Below, piece after piece: positions 46,735 to 56,059 of a DNA stretch of 64,000 nucleotides (position 1 is the stretch's first letter; each line of letters starts with the position of its first letter). The DNA comes from Aquimarina intermedia. GTDB taxonomy: Bacteria > Bacteroidota > Bacteroidia > Flavobacteriales > Flavobacteriaceae. Both the position numbers and the translations under genes were made by a program. The stretch covers positions 1-64,000 of the forward strand of contig NZ_VNHU01000007.1 in the NCBI RefSeq assembly GCF_008124785.1. Direction: 5' to 3'. Under the pieces are notes generated by a model. That model searched no databases. It was not told where the DNA came from and worked only from the letters and a program-made list of their open reading frames with translations.

Positions 46735-47592
46735 TTGCATCCAGATAATATTCATCAGAAACCGTACGATTTTAAAGAACTCATAAAAAGTTATGAAGTT
46801 TTAAGCTCATTTATTATTACCAATCCAGTAGGAACTCAAACGATAGATTTTGCAAATCCAGATGCTGTATATGCGTTGAATAAAGCACTTTTAATTAGCT
46901 ATTACGGAATCAAAGCATGGGATATTCCGTCAGGATACTTATGTCCTCCTATTCCGGGTCGTGCGGATTATATCCATCATTTGGCTACTTATTTAAAATT
47001 GGATAAAAAGTTAATCAAAGGTTTAGATATTGGCGTGGGCGCTAATTGTGTGTACCCTATTTTAGGTAATCATTTATATCAATGGCAGATGGTTGGTTGT
47101 GACAGTGACGCTACGGCAGCAGAAGCGGCTCAAAATATCGTTCGGCTAAACCCCCACCTACAAGATGCTATTCAAATTCGTCATCAAGATAACAAATCAA
47201 ATATTTTTGAAGGAATTATTCATACAGATGAGTATTTTGATTTTACCATGTGCAATCCACCGTTTCATAGCTCAAAAGAAGAAGCGCAAAAAGCCACCCA
47301 GAGAAAAACACATAACTTAAAAATTAAATCCACCGATACGTTAAATTTTGGCGGACAAGCAAACGAGCTTTGGTGTAACGGCGGAGAAGCGCTATTTCTA
47401 AAACGTATGATCAAACAAAGTAAATCATACTCAAAACAAGTAGGAGTTTTTACGAGTTTGGTTTCTAAAAAAGAGACCTTACCTAAACTAGATAAACAAC
47501 TTAAGAAATTAGGAGCTTCTTATCAGATTATTGCTATGGAACAAGGCAATAAGAAAAGTCGATTTATCGCCTGGAAGTTTTCAGCTTTGTAA
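46735..47592 (+). CDS. rlmF: 23S rRNA (adenine-1618-N6)-methyltransferase
   Basis: A 285-residue SAM-dependent methyltransferase. It begins at TTG because the conserved start 'HPDNIHQKPYDFKELIKSYE' aligns with the family there and no ATG precedes it. Family motifs: 'IPSGYLCPPIPGRADYIHHLATYL', 'GLDIGVGANCVYPIL' (SAM binding), and the catalytic 'MCNPPFHSSKEEAQ' (NPPF). It methylates A1618 of 23S rRNA. The gene stands alone, with a minus-strand terminator beyond its stop. Confidence 0.92.
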   Translation: MHPDNIHQKPYDFKELIKSYEVLSSFIITNPVGTQTIDFANPDAVYALNKALLISYYGIKAWDIPSGYLCPPIPGRADYIHHLATYLKLDKKLIKGLDIGVGANCVYPILGNHLYQWQMVGCDSDATAAEAAQNIVRLNPHLQDAIQIRHQDNKSNIFEGIIHTDEYFDFTMCNPPFHSSKEEAQKATQRKTHNLKIKSTDTLNFGGQANELWCNGGEALFLKRMIKQSKSYSKQVGVFTSLVSKKETLPKLDKQLKKLGASYQIIAMEQGNKKSRFIAWKFSAL

Positions 47593-47601
47593 TAAAATTT
47601 A

Positions 47602-47636
47602 AAAAAAACGGACAAAGCTTCACAACCTTGTCCGTC
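47602..47636 (-). terminator. Terminator of the STN-type TonB receptor gene
   Basis: ACGGACAA and TTGTCCGT pair as a stem at 47608-47635. On the minus strand the stem is followed by a T-run, so it terminates the receptor gene that ends at 47661. On the plus strand there is no T-run after the stem. Confidence 0.8.
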
Positions 47637-47660
47637 ACTGGATAATACAAAAACTCAAAC

Positions 47661-50600
47661 TTACTTTAAGTTAAAACTAAGCCTGGCAAAGAGAAATCTT
47701 CCCGAATAGCCAAATTGCTTAGAACGTCTTGAGAACCTAAATCTTCCTCCTGACTGAAATTCTTCGTCAGATTCGTCAGGATATATATCAAAAATATTAT
47801 TAGCACCAACGGTAATTTTAGTACTGGCAGCTAGTTTAAAACCAACTGCTAAATCCGTAATTACTCTACCAGAATATAGTACATCGACATTTGGATCTAC
47901 TATATTGGTTGCCTCTTCTACCTCTCCAAAATAGGAGTTACGAAGAAAGAAATTCCATTTGTCCCCAGTTACAAGGTTATGAGATAGATTACCATTCGTA
48001 TTTGGCACAGCAGATTCTGCAAAGACACGACTCGTATTACTGAAATAGTTTTCAGAAAGACCGGCATCCGCAATTTTATCAGGAATATTAACGGTAGTCA
48101 CCTCCGTTTCTGAAAAAGTAACAGCTAGAATATTACTCAATTTTGTAGAAGTCCCGATAGAAACCGAGTGATCAACAATAATATCTACCCCTTGAGTTCT
48201 TGTATTTATAGTATTTGCAAAAAACTGTGCTCTGGTAGCATTCGCTTCCTCAAACCTTTGTATAAGCTCATCTCCACTAGCTGAAAATTCATCGGTAAGT
48301 ACTACCCTATCATCAATATCCACACGATATCCATCCAGTGTAAATTTCATACCTAAAGCAGGAATTTTAGCAGTAATACCAGCAGTAAACCCTAAAGAGG
48401 TTTCTTCTTTTAACGACTCGATACCAATTAATCTGGCGATTCTCGACGTATTAGAGAAAGTTGCCACCTGCTGTGGTACACCATTCGTAGTAATTGTTGA
48501 AGTAGAATTAAAATAAATCTGATGCAAGGACGGAGCTCTAAAACCGGTTTGTACCGAACCACGCAAACTGATAGCTTTCGTAGCTTTTAAGAGAGAAGCA
48601 ATTTTAAAATTGAGTGTACTTCCAAAATCAGAAAAATCTTCAAAACGCACTGCTCCAGAGACTCTAAACTTCTCAGTGAAATCCGCTTCGATATCTGCAT
48701 ACCCGGCAATCGAATTTCTGTAGACATTAACTTCATTTTGAGGCCTAAATCCAGGAAAAACTTGAATTCCTGCATTGCGATCTCTTCCATAAAAATCTAC
48801 CGGAACTGTAGAGGTGGGATCTGTGCTATCATGTGGTTTTCCATTTGTATTGAATAGTTCATACGAAACCTCATCCCCTGCATTAATCTGATAATTCTCA
48901 ATTCGATATTCGGCTCCAAAAGCTACATTCAGCCCTGCAAAAACGTCTTCATAAAACCTGCTCAAATCCAAGTTACTCGTATTCTCAGCATAGCGAAATC
49001 CTCCAGCATCGGCCTCAAAAGGGGTTGCAGTTTGCAGCGATGCGTTAGAGGAATTCGTAATTCTGTATGCAAAGTCATTAATTCCTGTAGTATTACTGAT
49101 ATCAATATGCCATTGATTAAGCTTTCCGGAAATACCAAATGACAGTGATTTATCAACAATATTCGAGTTAATTTCAGGTAAAAACCCATTAAGATATACA
49201 GGCGTGTATGTTCTCGATTGATTGGGTAGTCGGTAGAATCCGGCAGAATTTCCATTTTTGAAACCTAAACCACCAAAAGCGTATACTTTTACGTTTTCGG
49301 CAAATTCATACTCCATATTTCCAAAGAATTCACCTCCCTTTAATTGAGATTGTCCAAAACGAATATTGTAATCACTACGCTCTTGATTTCTTTGTTGTAA
49401 CTCCACGTCAGTATTATCAAAATCCAACGCAATTCTCATTTCCTCTATTGTATTCGCAGCATTTATATCTGCCAATCTTGCTCCGAGGTTAGCATCTGGA
49501 GCAAAGCTTTTAATAGCGTCCAGATCGGTTGGCAATACGATCAGGTCAAAATTATTTTGGGCCGCTACACGTTCTATCGAATTATAACCATTAAAAATGT
49601 TTCCGGTAAATTCCTGCATTCTATTAGTTGCGCCTCTAAAATTGAAATTACCTGTCAGGTTAATAAATCCTTTATCGTTTAACGGAATGCCGTAATTGAT
49701 ACCTAGATTATATTTTTCTCCATCTACATTGTTGTCCGGACTTATCTCATCGGTAAAATTTGCACCGGCAGTGAGTTCCAAACTAAGCTCATTGGTCACG
49801 TCTTTTAAAACTATATTAATTACTCCTGCTATGGCATCTGAACCATATTGAGCTGCTGCACCATCTTTCAAAATCTCAATACGCTGTATGGCATTGGTAG
49901 GAATAGAAGACAAATCTGTCCCTACGTTACCTCTACCAAAACTACCATTAACATTAACAAGGGCAGATTTATGACGTCTTTTCCCATTAATCAATACTAA
50001 CAACTGATCTGGACCTAAACCTCTTAACGCTGCCGGTTGCACATGATCAGTACCATCGGCTATAGCCTGTGCATTCGATGTGAACGAAGGAGCTGCATAA
50101 TTCAAGATTTCGTTGACAGTAATTTGTGGAGACGACTGTTTAATCGTGCTTATATCAATTACATCAACAGGTATGGCCGTTGCAACTGTCGCCCTGCTTG
50201 GATTTCTAGAACCTACCAATATAACATCCTCGAGTTGTGCAGCTGCGTGTTTCAATTGTATAGTCACTTCATCCTGCCCTGTTACATCCACCTTGGCTGT
50301 TTCAAAACCAAGATATGAAACCAATAATATAGCATCCTTCTCAGGTACCTCAATGGCAAATCGCCCGTCAAAGTCAGTTATCACTCCTTTGGTCGTACCT
50401 TGTATTTGAACATTCGCTCCGGGTAAAGGATTATTATAAGGATCCAGCACCAATCCCTTTATTTCCCGATACACCTCTTCATCTTCTTTCTTCTGTATAT
50501 ACTTCTTTAATACCACTTGTTTGCCAAGAATAGAATAGGTAATGTTGGTGTTTTTAAAGAGTAGCGGTAATACATTTTCTAACGCTTCCTGCTCAACCTG

Positions 50601-50858
50601 GATACTTATCCGTTGTTGTAAATCAATCTCCTCATTGATATAAAAGAATTTATATTGAGTTTGCTCCTTTATTTCGGCGATAATCGAAGTAATGGGGGTA
50701 TTATCAAAACGTAAATTAATGTTGCCTTGTGAAAATCCAGTAGCAGCAATCATTTGAAAAATTGAAAAACTAAACAGAATAAAGGTAATTCGCATTTTTA
50801 AAGAGGTGTCGTGACACACTACAGTAAAGTTATGCAGTGCATTAGAGTTTTTTTTCAT
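47661..50858 (-). CDS. TonB-dependent receptor with STN signalling domain
   Basis: A 1065-residue outer-membrane receptor. After an extended N-terminal segment and signal ('FSIFQMIAATGFSQ'), an STN/secretin domain follows ('INLRFDNTPITSIIAEIKEQTQYKFFYINEEIDL', ~47-120). A CarboxypepD-regulatory domain ('IKGLVLDPYNNPLPGANVQIQGTTKG', ~128-205), plug ('SPQITVNEILNYAAPSF', 'DQLLVLINGKRRHKSALVN', 'IEILKDGAAAQYGSDAIAGVINIVL') and barrel follow. The STN domain normally contacts a FecR protein across the periplasm. The upstream fecR gene supports this. No SusD lipoprotein follows, so the ligand may be an iron complex or another small molecule. Confidence 0.93.
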   Translation of the reverse strand: MKKNSNALHNFTVVCHDTSLKMRITFILFSFSIFQMIAATGFSQGNINLRFDNTPITSIIAEIKEQTQYKFFYINEEIDLQQRISIQVEQEALENVLPLLFKNTNITYSILGKQVVLKKYIQKKEDEEVYREIKGLVLDPYNNPLPGANVQIQGTTKGVITDFDGRFAIEVPEKDAILLVSYLGFETAKVDVTGQDEVTIQLKHAAAQLEDVILVGSRNPSRATVATAIPVDVIDISTIKQSSPQITVNEILNYAAPSFTSNAQAIADGTDHVQPAALRGLGPDQLLVLINGKRRHKSALVNVNGSFGRGNVGTDLSSIPTNAIQRIEILKDGAAAQYGSDAIAGVINIVLKDVTNELSLELTAGANFTDEISPDNNVDGEKYNLGINYGIPLNDKGFINLTGNFNFRGATNRMQEFTGNIFNGYNSIERVAAQNNFDLIVLPTDLDAIKSFAPDANLGARLADINAANTIEEMRIALDFDNTDVELQQRNQERSDYNIRFGQSQLKGGEFFGNMEYEFAENVKVYAFGGLGFKNGNSAGFYRLPNQSRTYTPVYLNGFLPEINSNIVDKSLSFGISGKLNQWHIDISNTTGINDFAYRITNSSNASLQTATPFEADAGGFRYAENTSNLDLSRFYEDVFAGLNVAFGAEYRIENYQINAGDEVSYELFNTNGKPHDSTDPTSTVPVDFYGRDRNAGIQVFPGFRPQNEVNVYRNSIAGYADIEADFTEKFRVSGAVRFEDFSDFGSTLNFKIASLLKATKAISLRGSVQTGFRAPSLHQIYFNSTSTITTNGVPQQVATFSNTSRIARLIGIESLKEETSLGFTAGITAKIPALGMKFTLDGYRVDIDDRVVLTDEFSASGDELIQRFEEANATRAQFFANTINTRTQGVDIIVDHSVSIGTSTKLSNILAVTFSETEVTTVNIPDKIADAGLSENYFSNTSRVFAESAVPNTNGNLSHNLVTGDKWNFFLRNSYFGEVEEATNIVDPNVDVLYSGRVITDLAVGFKLAASTKITVGANNIFDIYPDESDEEFQSGGRFRFSRRSKQFGYSGRFLFARLSFNLK

Positions 50859-50942
50859 AATTTTGAAAATATTTGATTGTTAGTTCCTTTTTTAAATAAT
50901 GATCAATTTTTACTAAGAGAAGTGTTGCCGCACTTCTCTTTT

Positions 50943-52112
50943 TTATGGATGTATAGTAATTTTCTTTTCTTTTATCGTATACGTAAAATTTAAGGTTTCA
51001 GAGAACGTTTTTAGAATTTCATAGATGCTTTCTACATCAAATTCTCCCGTAAATTTAGTTGCCGCCAATACACTATTGTGATTGATTATTTTTACATCAT
51101 ATGCGCGCTCTATTCTTCTAAAAGCTTCTTCAAACGATTCATTCTGTAACATTATTCTTTTCTTCATCCAAGAAGTATAAATGTCCGTGTTAACCTCTTT
51201 TTTGTGTATTACGCTATTATTTTTATTATATACTGCCTGATCATTAGGTTTTAGAAATACTTTCTTATGCGGCATATCAGAGCTTGCCAATGCTACAGAA
51301 CCTTCGACCAAGGTAGTTTTAATCAAAGTATCCTCTGTATAAGAAGAAACATTGAACTGAGTTCCCAACACATTAACATCAATACCCTTTGCTTTTACTA
51401 TAAAAGGTTTCTCCTTATTTGTTTTCACATCAAAAAATGCTTCGCCCTCAAGATACACCACACGCTTTTTCTCTGATGAAATGAATTTTTGAGGAAATTT
51501 TAAGGTACTCCCTGCATTCAACCATACCTGAGTTCCATCAGATAGTACCATCTGAAATTGTTTGCCTTTTGGAATATAAACTTCCATAAACTTTAAGGAT
51601 TCAAGACCAGCGTCTGAAGTTATCCTAAGTTGATTTTCTTCCTTATTCCCAATAGGATTTCCGTTTTTATCAGTAAGTATTCCATTTTCTGAAGGGTCAA
51701 TCGTGGTAATGCTACCGTCCGCTTGTTTAATTAGTATCTTATCTTCTGCTATAGCAGCTGTTGAAAACTTTACAGACTTTTTATTCTCAGTTAATGGACT
51801 TTCTTGATTTTTATAGAGGTAGATGCTTCCCAAAAGTAAAACTAAGATCGCAGCATATTTTGAAAAACCCTGAATTGTTCGCAGACGAATCACAGATTTT
51901 GACCTAGCACTAATTCTTTTAATAAACTTAGCATGTGCTTCGCTTGTATCCACGCAAAGTGGTATTGTCTTACTATATCTTTTTTTGATTGCTTCTTTGA
52001 AAAGCGTTCTATTATGAGTATTCAAATCCAGCCACTCATTCAGTTGCATTCGCTCTCCTGAAGAAATTGTACCGTTTAGGTATTTTTGAATTAAGGTTAA
52101 AATACTGCTCAT
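50943..52112 (-). CDS. FecR-family anti-sigma factor (DUF4974 C terminus)
   Basis: A 389-residue protein with one transmembrane segment (~residues 84-102, 'YAAILVLLLGSIYLYK'). The cytoplasmic N-terminal part binds the ECF sigma factor. The periplasmic FecR domain has 'EVYIPKGKQFQMVLSDGTQVWLNAGSTLKFPQKF' and 'VVYLEGEAFFDVKTNKEKPFIVKAKGIDVNVLGTQFNV'. The C-terminal DUF4974-like region ('ILKTFSETLNFTYTIKEKKITIH') contacts the STN domain of the receptor. It is divergent from the sigma gene and followed by the receptor gene. Confidence 0.94.
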   Translation of the reverse strand: MSSILTLIQKYLNGTISSGERMQLNEWLDLNTHNRTLFKEAIKKRYSKTIPLCVDTSEAHAKFIKRISARSKSVIRLRTIQGFSKYAAILVLLLGSIYLYKNQESPLTENKKSVKFSTAAIAEDKILIKQADGSITTIDPSENGILTDKNGNPIGNKEENQLRITSDAGLESLKFMEVYIPKGKQFQMVLSDGTQVWLNAGSTLKFPQKFISSEKKRVVYLEGEAFFDVKTNKEKPFIVKAKGIDVNVLGTQFNVSSYTEDTLIKTTLVEGSVALASSDMPHKKVFLKPNDQAVYNKNNSVIHKKEVNTDIYTSWMKKRIMLQNESFEEAFRRIERAYDVKIINHNSVLAATKFTGEFDVESIYEILKTFSETLNFTYTIKEKKITIHP

Positions 52113-52201
52113 ATATGTATGCTTTCTATATATATGATGCAGAAATCATAAAAATCCCCTACTTTCTTTTTATTTTTTTTATTTTAGTCGTCGAGTTACG
52201 T

Positions 52202-52762
52202 ATGAAAAATAACAACATTCGCATACAAGAATCATTGATTAAAGGGCTTAAAGATGGAAATAAACGGAGTTATCAACTTCTGTTTGAAAACCATTATGCA
52301 GACCTCTGTGATTATCTATACAAACTTTCTTCTAATGCCTCATTAGCAGAAGATCTGGTTCAAAATATATTCTTAAGACTCTGGGAGCAACGAACATCCA
52401 TTCACATAAAAACTTCGTTGCAAGCATATCTCTTTAAAAGCTGTTATAATGAGTATATGACGTATTTGCGTACTCAGAAAAAACAAACCGATTTAGTTAC
52501 ATCTTTAAAGCACGAAGCGGTATGTGAATTGTTTGCAGATTCTCAAACAGAAATAAAAGAAGAAAAAATTGTACAGCTAGAGACAGCTATAGAAACACTT
52601 CCTTCAACTTGTAAAAAAGTTTTTAAGCTCAGTAAACTGGAACAGAAAAAGCACAAAGAGATTGCCGAACTTTTAGGTATTTCTACCAAAACAGTAGAAA
52701 ATCATATTACCAAAGCTTTTCGGTATTTGAAAACAAGTTTTGGCTCGTTTTTATCTTTCTAA
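52202..52762 (+). CDS. ECF-type RNA polymerase sigma factor (FecI-like)
   Basis: ATG 52202 is chosen because a longer frame from 52067 would overlap the fecR start and adds unrelated hydrophobic residues. The 186-residue protein has sigma region 2 ('YQLLFENHYADLCDYLYKLSSNASLAEDLVQNIFLRLWEQR') and region 4 ('LPSTCKKVFKLSKLEQKKHKEIAELLGISTKTVENHITKAFRYLK'). It has the form of Bacteroidota family-1 ECF sigmas, released from its FecR when the receptor binds ligand. The sigma gene is divergent from fecR rather than in one operon with it. Confidence 0.93.
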   Translation: MKNNNIRIQESLIKGLKDGNKRSYQLLFENHYADLCDYLYKLSSNASLAEDLVQNIFLRLWEQRTSIHIKTSLQAYLFKSCYNEYMTYLRTQKKQTDLVTSLKHEAVCELFADSQTEIKEEKIVQLETAIETLPSTCKKVFKLSKLEQKKHKEIAELLGISTKTVENHITKAFRYLKTSFGSFLSF

Positions 52763-53011
52763 ATAAGCAAATCATATCTGGTCAAGGTAAGCGAAATACA
52801 AAAGATCCTGGTAAGCTCTATATGATCTTATCCTAAAAAAACAACGAAGTATTACCTATCGGAAGGACGCGGTATAAAGCATTGAAAAGTGTATTGGCGA
52901 TATAGGGAACTTAGTGATTTTATGACCTCCTCCCGTTACACTAGACAGTTGAAATTTTAACTTAAAATTCGTCATTCAAAATTCATAGTTCCGCATTCAA
53001 AATTGAAAGAC

Positions 53012-53075
53012 TACCCTTTCCGACCACGCATTGCTTGGTCATCTTTCCTTGCCAAGGGAAAGGAGCAATTTATAG
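53012..53075. repeat. Palindromic intergenic repeat, copy A
   Basis: Contains TTTCCTTGCCAAGGGAAAGG, near-palindromic, within a longer block beginning TACCCTTTCCGACCACG. A second copy at 53388-53452 shares the same order of blocks with about 80% identity, judged by eye. Confidence 0.6.
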
Positions 53076-53188
53076 GATAATCTGATTCGAAATCAAATTC
53101 TTATGTATACCTTTTTTGTCAGGTCGAGCCCTTCGTCTGCGCTCAGGATAAACTAGAGTCGAGACCTAATTATTTTAACTATAATCAA

Positions 53189-53208
53189 CCTCTCGACTCC
53201 GCTCGAGG
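53189..53208. repeat. Palindromic intergenic repeat with CTCGA/TCGAG
   Basis: CTCGA (53192) and TCGAG (53202) enclose CTCCG and match a motif common in flavobacterial intergenic DNA. Adjacent stretches (53110-53150 and 53225-53260) carry related mosaics (CTGCGCTCAGGATAAAC; TTGAGCGCAGCCG). Confidence 0.5.
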
Positions 53209-53387
53209 TGACAGTGAGATCTCAAAGCAGCTTGTCTTGAGCGCAGCCGTAAGGTTCGAAGTTACATGAAACAAGATTCTCCAGTCTTCTACCAAGCTTA
53301 TAGTAGGGTACATTCAAAACACTTTTACATTTAGTATTTTACATTTGTAATTTTAACTTCTAGATTCAGTGTTCGATATTGATTACG

Positions 53388-53452
53388 TACCCTTACCGAC
53401 CGCGTGTTGCTTGGCCACCTTTTCCTGCCAAGGAAAAGGAGCGGTTCTTAGG
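53388..53452. repeat. Palindromic intergenic repeat, copy B
   Basis: Second copy of the element at 53012, including TTTTCCTGCCAAGGAAAAGG, in the same orientation. The spacer 52763-53607 (845 bases) holds these repeats and no gene I can support. Confidence 0.6.
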
Positions 53453-53607
53453 TGTTTAGATGTAGAGTTAAATTTTAACAAAAATCAACAAACTCAGTGA
53501 TAGCGTGATTCGCAACTTATGTAAAGTCATTTCGCAATAGGACGAAGCCTTCCACAACCGATGCAAAGCCCTCTGAAATAAAACAGAACCGTCCGCAACT
53601 GATGTTT

Positions 53608-55590
53608 CTATTTTTTTTGCTGATAGCCTAATAAGCGTAGGGCATTTATAACCACAACCAAAGTTGAACCTTCATGAATGGCGACTGCAACCCCTATATT
53701 TGCCCAATTTAAGATCGTCGCCGGAATCAACAAAGCAACCACTCCCAAACTAATCCATATATTTTGTTTGATAATTATATGTGCCCGGCGGCTAAGGGCT
53801 ATAGCAAATGGTAAAATTTCTAATTTATCTGCCATAAGCGCAATATCGGCGGTTTCTAAGGCGACTGCGCTTCCCGCGGCTCCCATAGCAATACCTACCG
53901 TACTATGTGCCATTGCCGGAGCATCATTGACACCATCACCTACCATAGCAATTTTGTTTTCTTTTTGTTTTAGTTTTTTAATAGCTGCCACCTTTTCTTC
54001 AGGTAACAAACTACCAAAAGCTTCAGTAAGTCCAATTTCTTTTGCTACCGCATCCGCTACATTTTGATTATCACCTGTGAGCATAATCATCTTACGTATT
54101 CCTAATGATTTCAACCTTTTCAACGTTTCCTTTGCCGATTCCCGTGCCGTGTCCATTAATCCTAGAATTCCGATAAACTGATCGTCTCTTTTGACCAGCA
54201 TGGTAGTTTTACCTTGCTTTTCCAAAGATTTTACATTTTCAGAAATTTCTTCCGGAATTGCTACTCCAAGTGCTTGATACAAATCCAGATTACCAATAAA
54301 AATATCGCTTCCGCGAAAGCGTGCTTTGATACCTCTTCCTTGTACCGCCTCAAGATCTTCAGCAATCAAATTTGGATTATTAGTTTGTACTATTTGGGAG
54401 CCATCGCGAACTACAGCTTTTGCCAAAGGGTGGTCACTTAACTTTTCAACAGCAATAACAGCCTCTAGCAGTGTGATCTTATCAATTTCTGCTAACGGAA
54501 ATATATCAACCAATTTCGGTTTCCCCTCGGTCAGTGTACCAGTTTTATCAAACGCAATAGCTGTCAACGATCCTAAATCTTCCAGTGGCTTGCCTCCTTT
54601 AATCAAGACGCCCCCCTTTGCTGCACGTGCTACTCCGCTCAAGACTGCAGACGGTGTAGATATTGCCAGTGCACAAGGACTCGCCGCAACCAAAACAGCC
54701 ATCGCTCTGTAAAAACTATCCCTCCAGGATTCATCTATCACTAAAAACGCAAAGTTCAAAACAATCACCAACAAAATTATTGCGGGAACGTATATTCGCT
54801 CGAACTTATCTGTCAAGAGCTGTGTAGGTGATTTTTGGGCTTGTGCCTCTTGTACCATGGTTACCAAACGGCTTAAAGTGGAGTCTTGTGCCTCTTTTAG
54901 CACACGTACTTCTAGGACATTATTACCATTAATAGTTCCCGAAAAGACTCGACTCTCTTTGGGAATATCGTTTTCGGAATTGTATGTAACAGTTGTATCT
55001 GCTATCGCTCTTTTATCTACGGGGATACTCTCCCCTGTAATGGGTGCTTGGTTAATACTACTTTCTCCTTTAATAACAACGCCATCTGCAGCTATTTTAC
55101 TATTGGGTCGAACCACCACTATATCGCCAGCTTTGAGTTCACTAATGGCTACTTCTTTCGTTTCTCCATTGGTTTTAAGCAGCGCTATTTTTGGAGCTAA
55201 ATCTGTAAGCGCAGCTATTGATTTTCTGGCTTTACCCATAGCATAATGCTCTAAAGCATGACCCAAACTAAAAAGAAATAACAGCAAAGCACCTTCTGCC
55301 CATTTATCTAAAAAAGCTGCGCCTGCCGCGGCTACAATCATCAAAAAGTCAATTTCGAATTCGCCATGTTTGATTTTCTCTAAAGCTTCTTTCACCACGT
55401 AGAATCCTCCAAAAAAATAAGCTAAAATATAGAGAATTAGAATTAACAGATCAGGGAGGTTAGCGAATAGTTCTAACAAAAACCCGGTACCTAAAAATAC
55501 TCCGCTTGCTAAAGAAAAATGGAGTTCTGTGTTTTTTCCTAAAATGCCATTATGTTCTTGCTCACGACTGCAGCCCTTTGCTTCTTTCAT
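53608..55590 (-). CDS. P1B-type heavy-metal ATPase (P1B-4-like)
   Basis: A 660-residue inner-membrane pump. The TGES motif (185-188), the metal-site motif SPC (304-306), phosphorylated Asp348 in 'DKTGTLTEG', and the late-helix 'HEGST' (639-643) are visible. SPC with HEG[GS]T marks the P1B-4 group (Co, Zn or Fe exporters), not the copper CPC or Zn/Cd CPC types. An N-terminal HMA domain is absent; residues 1-25 contain a Cys/His pair (KGCSREQEHN) that may bind metal. It follows the Fur-family gene in a metal-efflux cluster. Confidence 0.9.
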   Translation of the reverse strand: MKEAKGCSREQEHNGILGKNTELHFSLASGVFLGTGFLLELFANLPDLLILILYILAYFFGGFYVVKEALEKIKHGEFEIDFLMIVAAAGAAFLDKWAEGALLLFLFSLGHALEHYAMGKARKSIAALTDLAPKIALLKTNGETKEVAISELKAGDIVVVRPNSKIAADGVVIKGESSINQAPITGESIPVDKRAIADTTVTYNSENDIPKESRVFSGTINGNNVLEVRVLKEAQDSTLSRLVTMVQEAQAQKSPTQLLTDKFERIYVPAIILLVIVLNFAFLVIDESWRDSFYRAMAVLVAASPCALAISTPSAVLSGVARAAKGGVLIKGGKPLEDLGSLTAIAFDKTGTLTEGKPKLVDIFPLAEIDKITLLEAVIAVEKLSDHPLAKAVVRDGSQIVQTNNPNLIAEDLEAVQGRGIKARFRGSDIFIGNLDLYQALGVAIPEEISENVKSLEKQGKTTMLVKRDDQFIGILGLMDTARESAKETLKRLKSLGIRKMIMLTGDNQNVADAVAKEIGLTEAFGSLLPEEKVAAIKKLKQKENKIAMVGDGVNDAPAMAHSTVGIAMGAAGSAVALETADIALMADKLEILPFAIALSRRAHIIIKQNIWISLGVVALLIPATILNWANIGVAVAIHEGSTLVVVINALRLLGYQQKK

Positions 55591-55635
55591 ATTATTCTTT
55601 TACTGTTTTAATAGGTCCTCTAAAATTACTTAATC

Positions 55636-56055
55636 TTATGGTATGCTAGTGCATGTATCACAGGTTCCTTTAATCACTAAATTTACATTATTTGCTGTAA
55701 AACCTTCGGGTAAATTAATTTTCGGAATTTTATGATCGGTCAGGCATACTGTTTTTCTGCAGGCTGAACAATAAAAATGCATATGCAGGTCCTGTCCCAC
55801 CTCACACTTACAATGTTCTTCACACATCGCATATTTTACTACGCCACTACCATCATCAATAGGATGTACAATTCCTTTATCTTCAAAGGTTTTTAAAGTT
55901 CTATAGAGGGTGGTGCGATCTGATCTGTCAAATGCTTGTTCAATATCCGAGAGCGAGACTGCAACGTTTTTCCTATTTAAAAAACGATAGACCAACAACC
56001 GCATGGCGGTAGGCCGTATTTTTTTATCCTGTAATTTTTTATCAATTGAACGCAT
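55636..56055 (-). CDS. Fur-family metal-responsive repressor
   Basis: The ATG at 56055 is preferred to one 8 codons upstream, which would overlap the adaptor gene. A ~139-residue protein with the Fur winged helix ('RPTAMRLLVYRFLNRKNVAVSLSDIEQAFDRSDRTTLYRTLKTFEDKGIV'), then Cys-rich zinc sites: 'MCEEHCKCEVG', 'HFYCSACRKTVCLTDH' and 'IKGTCDTCTS'. The spacing 'CxxC...CxxC' suits a structural zinc site. It probably senses zinc or a related metal; its neighbours are all metal exporters, so it may repress them. Confidence 0.9.
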   Translation of the reverse strand: MRSIDKKLQDKKIRPTAMRLLVYRFLNRKNVAVSLSDIEQAFDRSDRTTLYRTLKTFEDKGIVHPIDDGSGVVKYAMCEEHCKCEVGQDLHMHFYCSACRKTVCLTDHKIPKINLPEGFTANNVNLVIKGTCDTCTSIP

Positions 56056-56059
56056 TGTA

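Noticed and set aside
52067..52201. Longer start for the ECF sigma factor
   Set aside because: The extra 45 residues overlap the fecR coding start and do not resemble the family N terminus; ATG 52202 fits.
54326..54712. Plus-strand frames within the P-type ATPase, adaptor and pump genes
   Set aside because: They are antisense shadows of genes with full catalytic motifs on the minus strand.
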